A stretch of 64,000 nucleotides of DNA from Monosporascus cannonballus. Lineage: Eukaryota; Ascomycota; Sordariomycetes; Xylariales. The position numbers and the translations under genes were made by a program. The stretch covers positions 186,001 through 250,000 of the forward strand of contig QJNS01000053.1 of the NCBI GenBank assembly GCA_004154925.1. The letters run 5' to 3'. Shown here piece by piece: positions 10,721 to 23,566 of the stretch. Under the pieces are notes generated by a model, which worked only from the letters and a program-made list of their open reading frames with translations, did no database searches and was not told where the DNA came from. Positions within the stretch are counted from its first letter, which is position 1. The number at the start of each line of letters is the position of its first letter.

Positions 10721-13700
10721 GTTTTGTTTCTGTACATCGAAAATTTTTCTACTTTATATACATGTTTATTTTCTATTTCTATATGATTTTATATCGTATA
10801 CACCTTAATTATATTTGTTATTAACTCCAATAAGAATTATAAGAAATTAGATAAAATTTAACATTTGGAAAAAGTTCTAATTAGTAATTATATTCTGAAA
10901 CCTTTTTGGCGATTTTATATAAGCCGATATATTTGAAGTCGAATTTTTTGCCAGGTTATTTTATTTAAATGTTTTTAATAATAAGGCAATTTTTTTTCCA
11001 AAATGAATTGATTTAATTCTTTCTAATTATAATATTTATTTATTTAATTTTGTACGCAATTTAATTCTATTTTTATTTTTAATGTACTTATCGTAATTAT
11101 TTTAACGGAAAAAATATTTTAATATTAATTGGACCATCGTGATATACCTTTTTTTATATTTTCGAAATAAAACTTAAATTTACGTTTATAAATATTATTT
11201 TTATATTTTCGTAATAATTAATATTATAAGTTAACTATACAATTAGTAATTTCTTACCTGAATTATTTTGTTCGTAATTAATATAATATCGTAAATAACG
11301 TTTTAAAATTTAGTTTGTTCGTTTATTGTATTTATATATTTCAAGTTTGAATACATTAAATAATATATAACATAAGCCGATTTGTGTTATTAATCTTTAT
11401 TAAAACTTAAATACATATATTAATTTTTTATTTAAAATAAGTTTTATAGATAATCGGTATACACTAAAGATATATTTGAAAAAAATGTATATTATTTGTT
11501 CGGCGTTTATATTTTTATAAGATAATAAAACATAAAAAAGAATTTTGTAAATCGATTAATAACAACGAAAGTATTTTAATAATATATTTTTGTTACCGGA
11601 TTTTTAATATAAGAAGTTTAATAACAAGATTAAATGTAACTAAATATTATAATGGTTTTGTAATTAATAAAAGCTATAATTTTCCGTAAAACCTATGTCG
11701 TCGAGTATTCGATTTGGCGTAAATATCGTATTTCTATATAATATTTTTTGCTTTCAATTTTATGTTGAAAAGAGAATATATACGTTAAAACCGTTTTAAG
11801 TTTTTATAAATCTCTGGATATCCGTATAATTGATATTCGTATATGTTTCGTATTAAATCTTTTTAATACTTTTCTGGAATTTTTATTTTATTTCTTTTTT
11901 GATTTTCTAAGAGATTATCGCAATACTGCTATATTTTCTAATATATATTAAAAGATATTGCCCAAATTATCGCAGTTTGTTCCGGGCGTAAATATCTTTT
12001 TATAATAATATTAAAAGTTATATGGCTAATTTTAACAAATGCTTTTTGAAATTTGGTTGCTTATTTAAAATATCGGTTTTATCATTTTTTAAATTCTTTT
12101 ATACATAATAAGACAGTTAAAGTTCAGTAATATTTCTGTATATTTTAATTATTATTCTGTACGTTCTTTAGTTGTAATAAATTTGGTAAAATTTTAATAA
12201 TTCGTATAAATTTATATCTAATGCACATTTTTCTTTAAAGAATATTTAAATTTTTAAAATGCCATAATAATAACTATTAATCTTTATTTGGAATACCATA
12301 ATGAAGTTCGATTGCTTTTAAGTTATATAAAAAATACAATAAGGTATAATTTATCTTAAGTATCTTATTATCTGATTATTATATTTAACGCTCAATCCGA
12401 AATATCGGTTTTTAACTAAAGGGAATAAGTTAAATTATACATAATTAATATTAGTTCGTTAATAATTGTATCCTTAATATTTTAAAACGCCTTTTTTCTT
12501 TCGGACGTTTACTTGAGCGTTTTTTTCTTTAGATTTATTAGAGGTATAATTACTTTGTTAAAGTTTTCAATAAAGTTTTCATAATTATTAACGAATCCAA
12601 AAAATACTTATATTTCTTTAATCGTATTTGGTATTTTTTATGCTGTGACTACAGCAATCTTTTTAAGGTTTAACCTAATATGTTGCGGAGAAATAATACA
12701 TTTTAAATATCTTGTTTTTATATGTGAATTTATCTTTTTTTTGCGTTAATAAGTAACTGTACGTTTTATAAAGCTTAAAGGATTTTATTAACGTATTTTA
12801 TATATGCTTTTTCCGTTTCTAAGAAAATAAAAATATTATTAAGGTAATAAATAATAAAGATATCGAGGTATTTTCGTAATATATAATTAATTATCAGTTA
12901 AAAAATTATTGATAAGTTCGTAAATCTTATTAATATAATCAAATATTTAAATAACCCGTATTTCGTTTAAAGGCTGTTTTTTATTCGTATTTTTTAATTT
13001 TAATAAAGTTATATCCATTTTTAAAGTCGAATATTATATATTATTTGGTTTCGTAAAGGCGGTTTTATATTTTTATAATTACGGATAATAATATTCGATT
13101 TTTAATTATAATATTATTAAATTATCTATAATTAATTATAAATCGTAATTTCTCGAGCTGTAATTAAAAGAATATTAAGTAATTTCTTAATAATTTCGAA
13201 TATCCAATTTATTTTTTTATAACCCATTTTCCAAGTATTCCTTAAAAGTGCGTAATTCGTTTCCGTTAAACTTATAAATAAGGTAACACTTCGTCGTCGA
13301 TTCTTTTTTAAGGATTATTTTATGATTTTATTTGCTATATTTTGATACTTTCGTTATAAACTCTTTTTAAAAGCTATTCGTATTTATAATATTATAATAA
13401 TATATTAATTAGACTTTCTAACTTTTAGTGCTATGATTTTAAATTGTTGTTTTCTTATTTTATTTTCGTTTTAATAATAGTAACGATAAATCTTATTTTG
13501 TTAGAGCCTTTTTTTTATATCTTATCCTTTTGGGTAATGAGGTTTCTGCCGTTTTTTATATCTATATTCGTCGCCATTTTCGATCGAATATTAAGATCTT
13601 AATTTTTTTATCTGTTAATAAGATATAAAGTGAACTTTATTTAGCTAATTCTTCTATTAATCAAAACATGATATTAATATATTTATAACCTTCCTAAAAT

Positions 13701-14963
13701 TATATCGTAATTCTAAAATAAAACCATATCGAAATTAATTATTTAGTATCGTTATTAGATAAAAATCTCGAAATAATTAATTTTATGTATAATTCTTTCG
13801 ATATCGAAAGCGAATTTCTGATTTTCCGCATTCGTCGTTATACCAGGTTTTAACTTGTATTTTTATAATAGTTTAAGCCTATTAACCATATCTAGTACAA
13901 TGTAATTTTTGCTTAAAGCATTATAATCTACTATTATAATGTACTAATACTTTCCGATTCGTATCTCTAAAGTTGTAAGGTTATTAATGGCTTCTATTAT
14001 TACGTTTAAAGCTCTTTTTTGGGGTTTTTCTTAGTTCCTTTAAGTTTTATTATTTTACGACTTTTTTACAGATAATCTTTTTTTAATTTGGGGTCGAATT
14101 TTTGGAACTGTATTTATATTTCAGTATTTAATACGTTAAGCTGTTATATTTGTCGTTATTACTAGCATATTATTTTTTTCAATGATATTTATTGTTTTTA
14201 ATTTTAATATAAATTTTAGTTTATTATGTAAATTATGTTCTTATGGTTTTAACTCTATCTTATTATGTGTCGTATTAATCATCGTTGTAAAGTTTGCTTG
14301 TAAATTAACGTATTTCTTTCTTAATAACTTTTTTTCCAAAAGGTTTATAATAAATACTAATTAATAATAAAAATTTAAAATATTTTTTTGGTAATATTTC
14401 TTTATTACATACTGGATAAAGTTTTTTTCCTTTTAATAATAATGTTATTCATAATCATAAATAGGGTTTTATTGTAAATATTATTTTTTTTAGGATGGCT
14501 TTCCGTTTCAGCTAATTAATAAATACTTTAGAGCTATAAATTAAAGGTGTTAATATTATTATTTCCGGTTTTTGTTATTTTCGATACGGTTCGGAAAATC
14601 AATTCCTTTGTAATATATATAGGTAATCTTTTCGTAAATATATTGTTTTTATTTTTCGTTATCGGGATATATTTATTATCGACAATATATAATATGCATT
14701 CTGTCTTATCGATTAGGAGTTCCGGCATAAACTTTTTTTATCTAATCTTAATATTTACGGAATTATCTTTATAATGTTTTTTGTTATATTCGCAATATTT
14801 ATTAAATTAACTTTTTGGTTTCGCGTATTTTTCGTGAAATATTTTGTCGTAATAGCCCTTATTAGATTTTTCGCTATAAAAGGCCTAGAATATTCTTAAG
14901 CCAAATTATATTAATAGGTTTACTTCCGTTATTTCAATTTTTTAAATTATTTTTCGGATATTA
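10721..14963 (-). pseudogene. pol remnant of gypsy element C
   Basis: Reading leftward, the first piece is the 64-residue pre-protease segment at 14728-14534 (LYIVDNKYIPITKNKNNIF), which recurs in G at 50890-51072. Next is RT with the catalytic box at about 12870-12800, where YLDDILIF reads YLNNIFIF after G-to-A changes, followed by FLETEKAYIKYV. Then come the integrase zinc-binding and core regions (ending near 11490 with NAEQIIYIF). Product: Ty3/gypsy polyprotein. Many stops; inactive. Confidence 0.75.
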
Positions 14964-15350
14964 TATGACAGCTAGGCGGTTTAACCAACTATTAAACCTT
15001 AGTCGTACGGGTTTATGTTGGCAGGAGTATCGTGGGAATCTGAGCAATAAATACAGTAACGTATTACGTCTCGTAATTCCAAAAGTACTTTAGGTAACGA
15101 TGTTATATTGCAAGCTAGTGCTATCTAAATTATGGAGATAATAAGCGTATATATCTTTCCTTTACTTATTAGATTATTACCCGCAAATTGGTAATCCGGC
15201 TTATTGGTTTACCACTAGTAAATTGGTAATCCGGCTTATTAGCTTACCATTAATAAGTTAATAATCCATTACGTAACCTGCTTTATTATATATTTATATT
15301 TGGGTTATGTCAAACCGTTTCTGGAAACCGTAATATGTTAGGTTATAATA
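14964..15350 (-). repeat. left (3') LTR of gypsy element D
   Basis: On the plus strand it begins TATGACAGCTAGGCGG (TGTGACGGC after RIP) and ends GGTTATAATA. The middle has two copies of a roughly 37 bp unit containing AAATTGGTAATCCGGCTTATT (about 15184-15260). It is less mutated than the C LTR. Confidence 0.85.
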
Positions 15351-15427
15351 TGATCTCCTTTTTTTATAAATCTTGCCCTTAAGATGTCTTTTTTTTTATT
15401 TAGTAAACTTTTTATATTTTTTTCAGC

Positions 15428-16000
15428 ATGTTTTCCGGTATATCTCAACGTCGTTTTCGCCAATCCAAATAGCGCTTTGGCTTGGTTAATTTAATTAAAC
15501 TTGAAGGTTTTAATCTAATACCTTGTTTTTTTTTATTTTGTTCGATAGCTGAATTATTAAATAATAAGTAGGGTTTTTCGTTATAAAAAATATGTTCGTC
15601 GGGGTTGTTCGTATAATAGGACAGGGGTTCCTATTTCCGTAATTAATCGTTATATTACGAAATTAAAAAGATTAAAAAAGGAAATGTTGGCGGCCGAAAA
15701 ATCTTTGTCCAATGTTTTTGCGCGTTTTTCCTATTTACGTTATTAGCGTTAGCATTATTAATCCTAAGATACGAAACTTGTTAATCGTACCCTTTAATTT
15801 TTGGACGATTTTAACGACCTTACGCAACTGGAATCAAAGTTTATAATCGAGGTACAGGCCTTCGGTGGAATGGACGTTATTGATTAAAATGCGGTAAATT
15901 AGCGGCTCTTTTCCTTAAGTCTTATGGACTGGAATACTATTATTGCGGACGGTTTCGTTATTACTGGTACAAGTTTTTTAATAAGCTTTAAGTGCTAATA
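15428..16000 (+). pseudogene. opposite-strand coiled-coil ORF between pol and 3' LTR of element D
   Basis: The best preserved copy of this ORF. It starts at the ATG after the LTR (MFSGISQRRFRQSK). An N-terminal segment follows with several Cys (PC-x4-C-S and C-S-S near 15520-15610). Then comes a long charged helix readable as RYITKLKRLKKEMLAAEKSL and, further on, FLDDFNDLTQLESKFIIEVQ. It ends near 16000 after MDWNTIIADG. One frame change near 15625 and several TAA/TAG codons break it. The layout, a Cys-rich start plus a coiled coil, resembles a hypothetical protein type that I recall as common in fungal genomes; no biochemical role is claimed. Confidence 0.6.
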
Positions 16001-19000
16001 AGGTTTTTAACAGGTTCTTAAGTATTTTCGGAGTTTGGGTACTTTTTCCATTTGATCAGATATTAAGAAAGTCCGTTTTGTTTTCGTATGTCGAAAATAT
16101 TCTTTATTTCGTATATTTGTTCGTTTTCTACCTTTACATTATTTTATGCCGTATATACTTTGATTGTATTTGTTATTAATTCAAGTAAAAAAACGTAAAA
16201 GATTAAATGTAATTTAACTTTTGGTGGAAATTCCAGTTGGTAATTGTTTTTTAAGATTTTCTTAATAATTTTATATGCACCGATATATTTGAAATCGAGT
16301 TTTTTATTGGGTCATTTTGTTTAAATGTTTTTTGTGGCGAAAAAAACTGTTTTCCCTTTTTCGAAAATTAGTTCTTTTAACTTTTTTTGGTTATAATATT
16401 TGCTTATTTGATTCCGTGCGAATTTTAGTTCTGTTTTTATTTCTTAATACAGCTATCGTAATTATTTTAAATAAAGGATTATTTTAATATTAATTGAACC
16501 GTTATTACGTATTTTTTTGTAAACTTTTGAAATAAAACCAAAATTTGCATTCGTAAATATTATTTTGATATTTTCATAATAATTGGTATTATAAGCTAAT
16601 TATATGATTAATAATTTCTTCACCTAATTATTTTGTTCGTAATTAATGTAATATTGTAAGTAAATTTTAAGGTTTAATTTATTCGTTCTATTTATCCATA
16701 CGTCTACGATTTAAATATATTAAATAATTTGTAAGTTAAGCCGATCTATACTATTAGGCTTTGATAAAACTTTAACGCGAAAATTAATTTTTTGTTTGAA
16801 ATAATTTTTTTTAATAATCCGTATATGCTAAAAATATTTCTGAAAAAAAATGTATATTATTTGTTCGGCGTTTATATCCTCGTAATATGAAAAAAAATAG
16901 GAAATTTTCGAAAATCGATTAACGATTTCGAAAATACAGTCGTAATATATTTTTATAATTAAATTTTTAATATAAAATGTTTAGTAATAAAGTCGAATGT
17001 AATTAAATATTATGGTCGTTTTGCAATTAGTAATGGCTGTAATTTTCCGTATAGTTTATATCGTCGAATTTTTGCTTTGGCGTAAATATTGTATTGTCCT
17101 ATGATTTTTTGTATTATTAATTTTATTTTAAGAAAGGAAAATATACGTTAAAGCTGTTTTAAGGTTTTATAAATTTTTGGATATCCGTATAATTAATATT
17201 CGTATAATTTTCGTACTAAATCTTTTTGATATTTTTCTAGTATTTGTATTTTGTTTATTTTTTAGTCTTTTGGGACACTATCGTTATACCGCTAAATTCT
17301 TTAATATATGTCGAAAGATACTGCTCGAATTGTCGCAATTTGTCGTAAGTATAATTATTTTTTTATAGTAATATCGAAAATTATATGGCTAATTTCGACC
17401 AATTTCTTTTTAAGGTTTAATCGTTTGCTTAAATACGTTAAATAACTTATAATTTAAGCCGATTTATAGCATTAGATTTTACCAAAATTTAAATGAAACT
17501 ATCGATTTTTAATTTAAAATGGTTTTTATTCATAATTTATATAAATTAAAAATACTTTTAAAAAATACCTATTATTTGTTCGGCGTTTGTATTTTCGTAA
17601 TATGGTAAAAACTAAGAAAGGTTCGGAAATCAATCGACGATTACGAAATTATTATCGTAATATATTCCCATAATTAAATCCTTTAACATAAATAGTTTAA
17701 TAATAAAGTCGAATATAATTAAATATTATAATTGTTTTGCGATAAATAATAATTATAATTTTCCGTATGGCTTATGTCGTCGAATTTATACTTTAGCGTA
17801 AATATCGTATTATTATATAATTTTTTATACCGTTAATTTTATTTTAAAAAAGGAATATATGCATTAAAACTTTTCTAAGGTTTTATAAATCCCTAAATAT
17901 TCGTATAATTAATATTCGTATATTCTTCGTATTAAACTTTTTTCATATCTTTTTAAAATTTGCATTTTAATTATATTTTGATTTTCTAATAGGTTATTAT
18001 TATATTATTAATTTTTTTAGTACATACCTAGAAATATTACCCGAAGTGTCGCAATCCGTTACAAGTAAAATATCCTTTTATAATAATATCGAAAATTATA
18101 TAATTAATTTTAACTAATTTTTTTTCGAAATTTAGCCGTTTGTTTAGAGCGTTTATATTACCATTTTTAAGCCTTTTTATAAATAATAACGAAATCGAAA
18201 TTCGTTAATTTCTTTGCATATTCTAATTATGATTTTATAAGTTTTTTAGTCGTAATAAATCGGGTAGAATTTTAATAATCCGTATAAATTTTAACTTGAT
18301 ATAAATTTTCCTTTAAAAAGTACCTAAATTCCCGATATACTATTATAATAACTGTAAATTCCTCATTTAAAATACCGTAATTAAACTTAATTTCTATTAA
18401 TTTATATAAAAAAATATAATAAGGTATAATTTGCCTTAATTATTTCGTTACTTAATTACTGACTTTAACGCGTAATCCGAAATATCGCTTTTTAACTTAA
18501 CGGGGCGGTTTAAATTATATATAATTAGTATTGGCTTGCTAATAATAGCATTTTGAATATTTTGGAATGCTTTTTCCGTATCTGGCATGCATTTAACCTT
18601 TTTTTTGTAAAGTTCGTTAAAAAATATAGTTATTTCGCTAAAATTTCGAATAAATTTCTTATAATAATTAGCAAATTTAAAAAATACCTATATTTTTTTA
18701 ACTATTATTAACGTTTATTATTTTGTAATTATAATAAATTTCTTAAAGTTTATTTTATTAGGTTTTAAGATAATAATATGTTTTAAATATTTTACTTTTT
18801 ATTTATGAAATTAACTTTTTTCCATATTAACAAATAACTTTATATTCTGTAAAGTTTAAAAAACTTTTAAATATATTTTACATATATTTTTTCCGTTTTT
18901 AAGAAAATGAAAATATTGTCGAAATAGCAAATAACGAAAATATCGAAGTATTTTTGTAATACGTAATTTACCATCCGTGAAAAAGTTACTAGTATATTCG

Positions 19001-21960
19001 TAAGTCTTATTAATATAACCAAATATTTAAATAATCCGTATTTCGTTCAAAAAGTTATGTTTTATTCGTATTTTTTAATCTTAATAAGATTATATTTATT
19101 TTTAAAATCGAATATTATAAATTATTTCGTTCCGTAAACTCGACTTTTTATTTCCGTAATGTAAAATAATAATATTCGATTTTTAATAATAATATCGTTT
19201 AATTATTTATAATTAACCATAAATCGTAATTTTTCGTTCTTTTTAAATACGAAAAATATAAAATATCTTATTAATAATATCGAAAATCGAATTTATTCTT
19301 TTTGTAATCAATTTTTTAAGTATTTTTTAAAAATACGTAATTTATTTCCGTTAAGGTTATAAATAATGTAAAACTTTATCGAAAATCCTTTTTTAAAAAT
19401 TATTTTATAATTTTATTCGTTATATTCTAATAATTTCGTATTAAGTTTTTCTTTAAAAAGCTGCTTATATTTATGGTATTATAATAATATAGTAATCAGA
19501 TTCTTTAATTTTTAAGGCCAGATTCTTTATTATTCCAATTTTTATTTAATCATTTTAATTTCGTTTTAATAATAATAACGATATATTATATTTTTCTTTA
19601 ATATCTGTTTTTTTATGTTTTGTTCTTTTAGGTAACAAGGTACTTATCGTATTTTTATGCCTATATTTGTCGTTATTATTGATCAAATATTAAAATTTAA
19701 ATTTCTTTTTTTTATTCATTAATAAAAAATAAAACAAATTTTATTTAGCCAGTTTTACCATTAATCAAAATTCCGTATTAGCGTATTTATAATGATCCTA
19801 ATATTATATCGTAATTTTCAAATAAAACGATATCGAAATTAATTATTTAATATTATTTTTTAATAAAGATTTCGAAATAATTAATTTCGCGTATAATTTT
19901 TCCGTTATCGTAAGCAAATTCTTAATTTTCGATATTCGTTATTATATAAGGTTCTAACTTATATTTCTAAAATAATTTAAACTTATTAATTATATTTAGT
20001 ATAATATAATTTTCGCTTAGAATTTCGTAATTTACTATTACGGTATATTAATACGTTCCGATTCGTATTTCCAAAATTATAATATTATTAATATTTTTTA
20101 TTATCGGATTTAAAGCCTTTTTCTAGAATTCCCTTTAATTTTTTGAGGTTGTATTATTTTGCAGGTTTTTTATAAGTAACTTTTTTTTATTTCCTATTCG
20201 AATTTAATAAACTTTATTTGTATTTTTTCGTTTAACGTATTAAGCTATTATATTGATTATTATTGGCGGCATATTATTTCTTTAAATCGTATTAATTATT
20301 CTTAATTTTGTTCCAATTTTGTTTCCGATTAAATAAAATATTTTCTTATGTTTACAATTACAACTTATTATGCGTTACCTTAATTGTTATTCCAAAAATT
20401 CTTTATAAATTAACGTATTTTTCTTTAATGGCCTTTTTTTATAAGGCTTTATAATAAATATTAATTGAAAATAAAAATCCGTAATAACTTTTTGGCAATA
20501 TTTCTTTACCGTACGCTAGATTAACTTTTTTTTTATTTAGTAATTATACCATCCAAAATAATAAAAAGGGTTTTTTTGAGGATATTATTTTTTCGGGCCC
20601 GCTTTTTACTTTAGCTACTTATTGGATATCTTTTAAGGCTATGGTTCGAAGTTATTAATACTATTATTTATCGTCCTTATTATTTCCGGTACGGTTTAAG
20701 AAATCGAATCCCTTATAATATATAGGAATAATTCGTTCGTAAATATATTATTTTCATTTTTCGTAAACGGGATATTTTCGTCGTGGACAGTATATAGCGT
20801 CCATTTTTCCGTATCGATCAAGTATACCGGAATAAAGTTTTTTTATTTAATTCTAATATTTACATAATTATTCTTATAATGCTTTTGTTATATTTGCGAT
20901 ATTTATTAAATTAGTTTTTTGGTTTTTCGTATTTTACCTCGAATTTCTTGTTATAATGATTTCTATTAAACTTTTTGCCATAAACCTAATACTTATTTGG
21001 CTTAGATTATATTAATAGTTTTATTATCGTTTCCTTAATTATTTCTAAATTGCTTTTCCGGTATAGATATCCAGTTATTTTATTATAACTTCTTGGGTTT
21101 TATATATTTATAAACTTTGTGTCCTATTTTCCCGCAATTAAAACATTTAATCTGGTTTTAATTTTTTCTATAAGTAACACCGAATTCCATAAATCCTAAT
21201 GTCGTTCCATAAGAAATAAAAGGTGTATTTCGTTTTTTCCTTAATTAAACTTATTATATTTCGAACCTAAAACGTATTATATTTTTTTTCCTGTCGTTCT
21301 TCAAATTATCGATTATTACTTTTAATTACCTTTATATTATACCGGTCCAAAATAACTAATCGTTTAATTTAAATAATTTTTTTATATCATTTTTTAATTT
21401 TTTATAAAACATATTTATAAAAGTATTAGCCTTATTATTTCTTTATCCGGCCTTAGCTGCAAAGTTTTTAAAAATTACGGCATATTTGGACGTATATCCT
21501 TTTTGTCGGAATTATAAAAGTTATTGGGCCGTAAATCGTTTTTTATCTGGATTGCCGAAATTATTACGTATTTTATTTTCGAAATTAATATAAAGCAAAA
21601 AAAATTTATTTGTGAAATTTGTTTTATTTAGTCTTTTTATTTCCAGAAAATTTCTTATTATAGGTTTAAACCAATTAACCGTATTTCATATTAGGTATAC
21701 TTTTATTATTAAAACTATATCCGCTAGGTTGTTAAAATTTAAAAAACGAAAATAAATTCGTACCTAAATTAAAAAGGTTTAAAAGTTACTTTTTTTATCA
21801 TAGATCTTTGGTTTTTTAAGTTTTATGCGGACGAAAGAGATTTGGGCAGATAACGTAACCCTAAGTTATCGGACTTTTTTTTCCAGTTCCCGAATTCGAG
21901 CCTAAAACTATTAAATAAGGATTTCTTAAATGTTAATCGACATCTTTAACAATACTAAAT
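16001..21960 (-). pseudogene. gag-pol remnant of element D
   Basis: From right to left: leader and gag (21960-20900); the Gag knuckle region near 21130-21180; the pre-protease segment near 20700-20860; RT with box YFDNIFIF at 18960-18901 (YLDD expected); RNase H; then two successive integrase zinc-finger/core segments. The integrase zinc-finger region can be read as GYPKIYKTL in this family. RIP stops occur throughout. Product would be the Ty3/gypsy polyprotein. Confidence 0.72.
16725..18146 (-). repeat. duplicated integrase segment inside element D (two units of about 0.7 kb)
   Basis: The unit containing TATTATTTGTTCGGCG occurs at about 16855 and again at about 17570. The text on either side stays collinear from about 16725-17436 to 17437-18146. 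Copies C and E have it once. The two units differ by many substitutions, so they are either an old duplication since mutated or the overlap left by recombination of two subfamily members. Confidence 0.75.
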
Positions 21961-22004
21961 ATTGCTTAAAATTTGACAGTATTACTAAATAAAAGCTTGT
22001 AATA

Positions 22005-22377
22005 TATAACGGCTAAACGGTTTAACCAATTATTAAACCTTAGTTATACGGGTTTATATTAGCAGAAGTATCGTAAGAATCTAAATAATAAATACAATAA
22101 CGCATTATATTTCGTAATACTAAGGGTGCTTTGGGTAACGATGTTATATTGCAAGTTGGTGCTATTTAAATTATGGAAATAATAAGCGTATATATTTTGT
22201 ATAAATTGATGAGATTCTTATTGGATCTTGATATCGTTACAGATCCAAAGTTATTGGATTCGATTGGTTCTGTATAGATTTATTTGGATCTTGGTACTAA
22301 AAAAGATCCAAATCACGTGAGCCTCCCTATGTAGATCCGACCGTTCTTTGCGACCGGTCTTGGTTTGGGTTGTAACA
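22005..22377 (-). repeat. right (5') LTR of gypsy element D
   Basis: Begins TATAACGGCTAAACGG and ends GGGTTGTAACA on the plus strand. The middle module is built from TTGGATCTTG and GATCCAAA words and has CACGTG at 22314-22319. The same module is in the LTR of element E (45684-46050), not in the left LTR of D. Confidence 0.86.
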
Positions 22378-23411
22378 AAGCGTTAACAGCCTTTAAGAAG
22401 TTAAGGTGGCCGTAATAACTTGCGACGGCCGGAATTTGAAATTCCGCGGCTTTAATATATATTTTCCAGTATGTAAATAGCTAAGTATTTATTTAAATCC
22501 TATTAGTTCTTAACGTTTACTTATATCGAACGTTGACTTCGTAAATTCGAATATTATTATTAAGTTTAAATTTATTTTTTAAAATAATTAGTCTTTTTCG
22601 AGACGTAACTTTTTTTTAATATACCTAATAATAATTAAGATAAACGGATTAGTTTAGGAACGTATTAATTTTAGGGAATTTCTTTTTTTAAGCGATATAT
22701 AAAAATAGTTTTTTATTATATACCTTTAAGGCCTTTTCGAATTTCGAATAATTCGAATTATTTAAGGCATATTCGTTAGTTATTTTATTTTAAAAATAAA
22801 AAAGCTTAAAAAAATTAATATCGTTAATAAAGGTAGCATTTGGGTTACGTTAAGGGTAATATATGCCTATAATATGCTAGCTTTCGTACTAACGTAAAAT
22901 TCGAAAGTATTATATTCTTTAAGGGTCCCCTTTTTAAGTAAATACTTAGAAGCGCGTCCCAAAAAAGATTTGTCAAAATCTGTTAATTAGGTAACCATAG
23001 CTTTAAAAATAATGTAAAAAATAAGCGGGCTAAAATAACTAAAAGTATGACAAATAAGCGATAGATATCCTTGGTAACGAAGCAATAGGTGTACCGCAGA
23101 AGCGATAACGAGGTTCCGAATAATTTTAACAGAACGTATATAATAAATATATCAAAGCGCAGCTAGAAAAAAATGCAGACCGGGCTCATAACTGTAAGAC
23201 CTTGTATTATATACAGAAGCATATAACTGAAAAAAAGGTGTATTAAAGGTTGTATGACCTTTAGAAGGTTCTCTGTAAAAGGTAAAGGTGGTGAACCCTC
23301 CTTAAATACATATAAAAACAGTGGTACCCAAGAGATAATGATACCGGATTAGCCGAAGCAATTTCCATTAGCTTGTTAGCTAACTAAGCCATGGCGCTGC
23401 TAGGTTCAACA
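22378..23411 (-). mobile_element. Ty1/copia retrotransposon fragment: 5' LTR and start of gag, minus strand
   Basis: It is collinear, in reverse complement, with 38506-39535. The 5' LTR is at the right (22981-23411), then leader and gag run left until cut at the AAGCGTTAAC site by the gypsy LTR ending at 22377. The gag part is RIP-mutated; the LTR much less so. The rest of the element is not found on the far side of D, so sequence has been lost or rearranged. Confidence 0.82.
22981..23411 (-). repeat. copia 5' LTR, left copy
   Basis: 431 bases. In the reading direction it starts TGTTGAACCTAGC and ends CTAATTAACA. It aligns end to end with 38506-38935. Confidence 0.83.
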
Positions 23412-23566
23412 TATGTCTACTGTCGTAAGAACAAACGACCCCGTACTGACAAACTTGGACGGAACAGAAACGAAGTTGCGGGGATTATGGCGAAAATAAC
23501 GAGGATCGATGCCTTGGGATTGAGTGCTGGAGGAGGGATAAAGATCTGGCCTTGTGCTGCTTTATG

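Larger units (their letters stand above)
9542..14963 (-). mobile_element. Ty3/gypsy element C (Gy1 family), 5' truncated, minus strand
   Basis: The 3' LTR is at the left end. Moving right comes an opposite-strand ORF, then integrase (near 11490), RT (near 12800-12880) and the region before pol (14534-14728), all on the minus strand. The body stops at 14963 within the Gag knuckle region, exactly where the next LTR begins; the 5' LTR and most of gag are missing. No matching target duplication is seen at the ends. Confidence 0.82.
14964..22377 (-). mobile_element. Ty3/gypsy element D (Gy1 family), minus strand, probable chimera of two copies
   Basis: An LTR sits at each end, with gag at the right and integrase at the left. 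The two LTRs share only their outer parts; their middle modules differ completely. A 0.7 kb integrase segment occurs twice in a row near 16.7-18.1 kb. The flanking bases do not form a duplication (TATTA versus AAGCG). This fits two related elements joined by recombination or deletion within the integrase, rather than one insertion. Confidence 0.75.

Noticed and set aside
14547..14774. Plus-strand 75-codon ORF
   Set aside because: Antisense to the pre-protease segment of gypsy element C, which is conserved on the other strand in G and I; the same holds for 60086-60289 minus.
17177..17368. Plus-strand 63-codon hydrophobic ORF, with a close relative at 41075-41266
   Set aside because: The similarity between the two first suggested a conserved small protein, but both are antisense to the same integrase zinc-finger segment of the gypsy family.
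9542..22377. One giant composite element from 9542 to 22377
   Set aside because: Outer LTRs have different middle modules and flanks do not match; C and D are separate, truncated or chimeric bodies.
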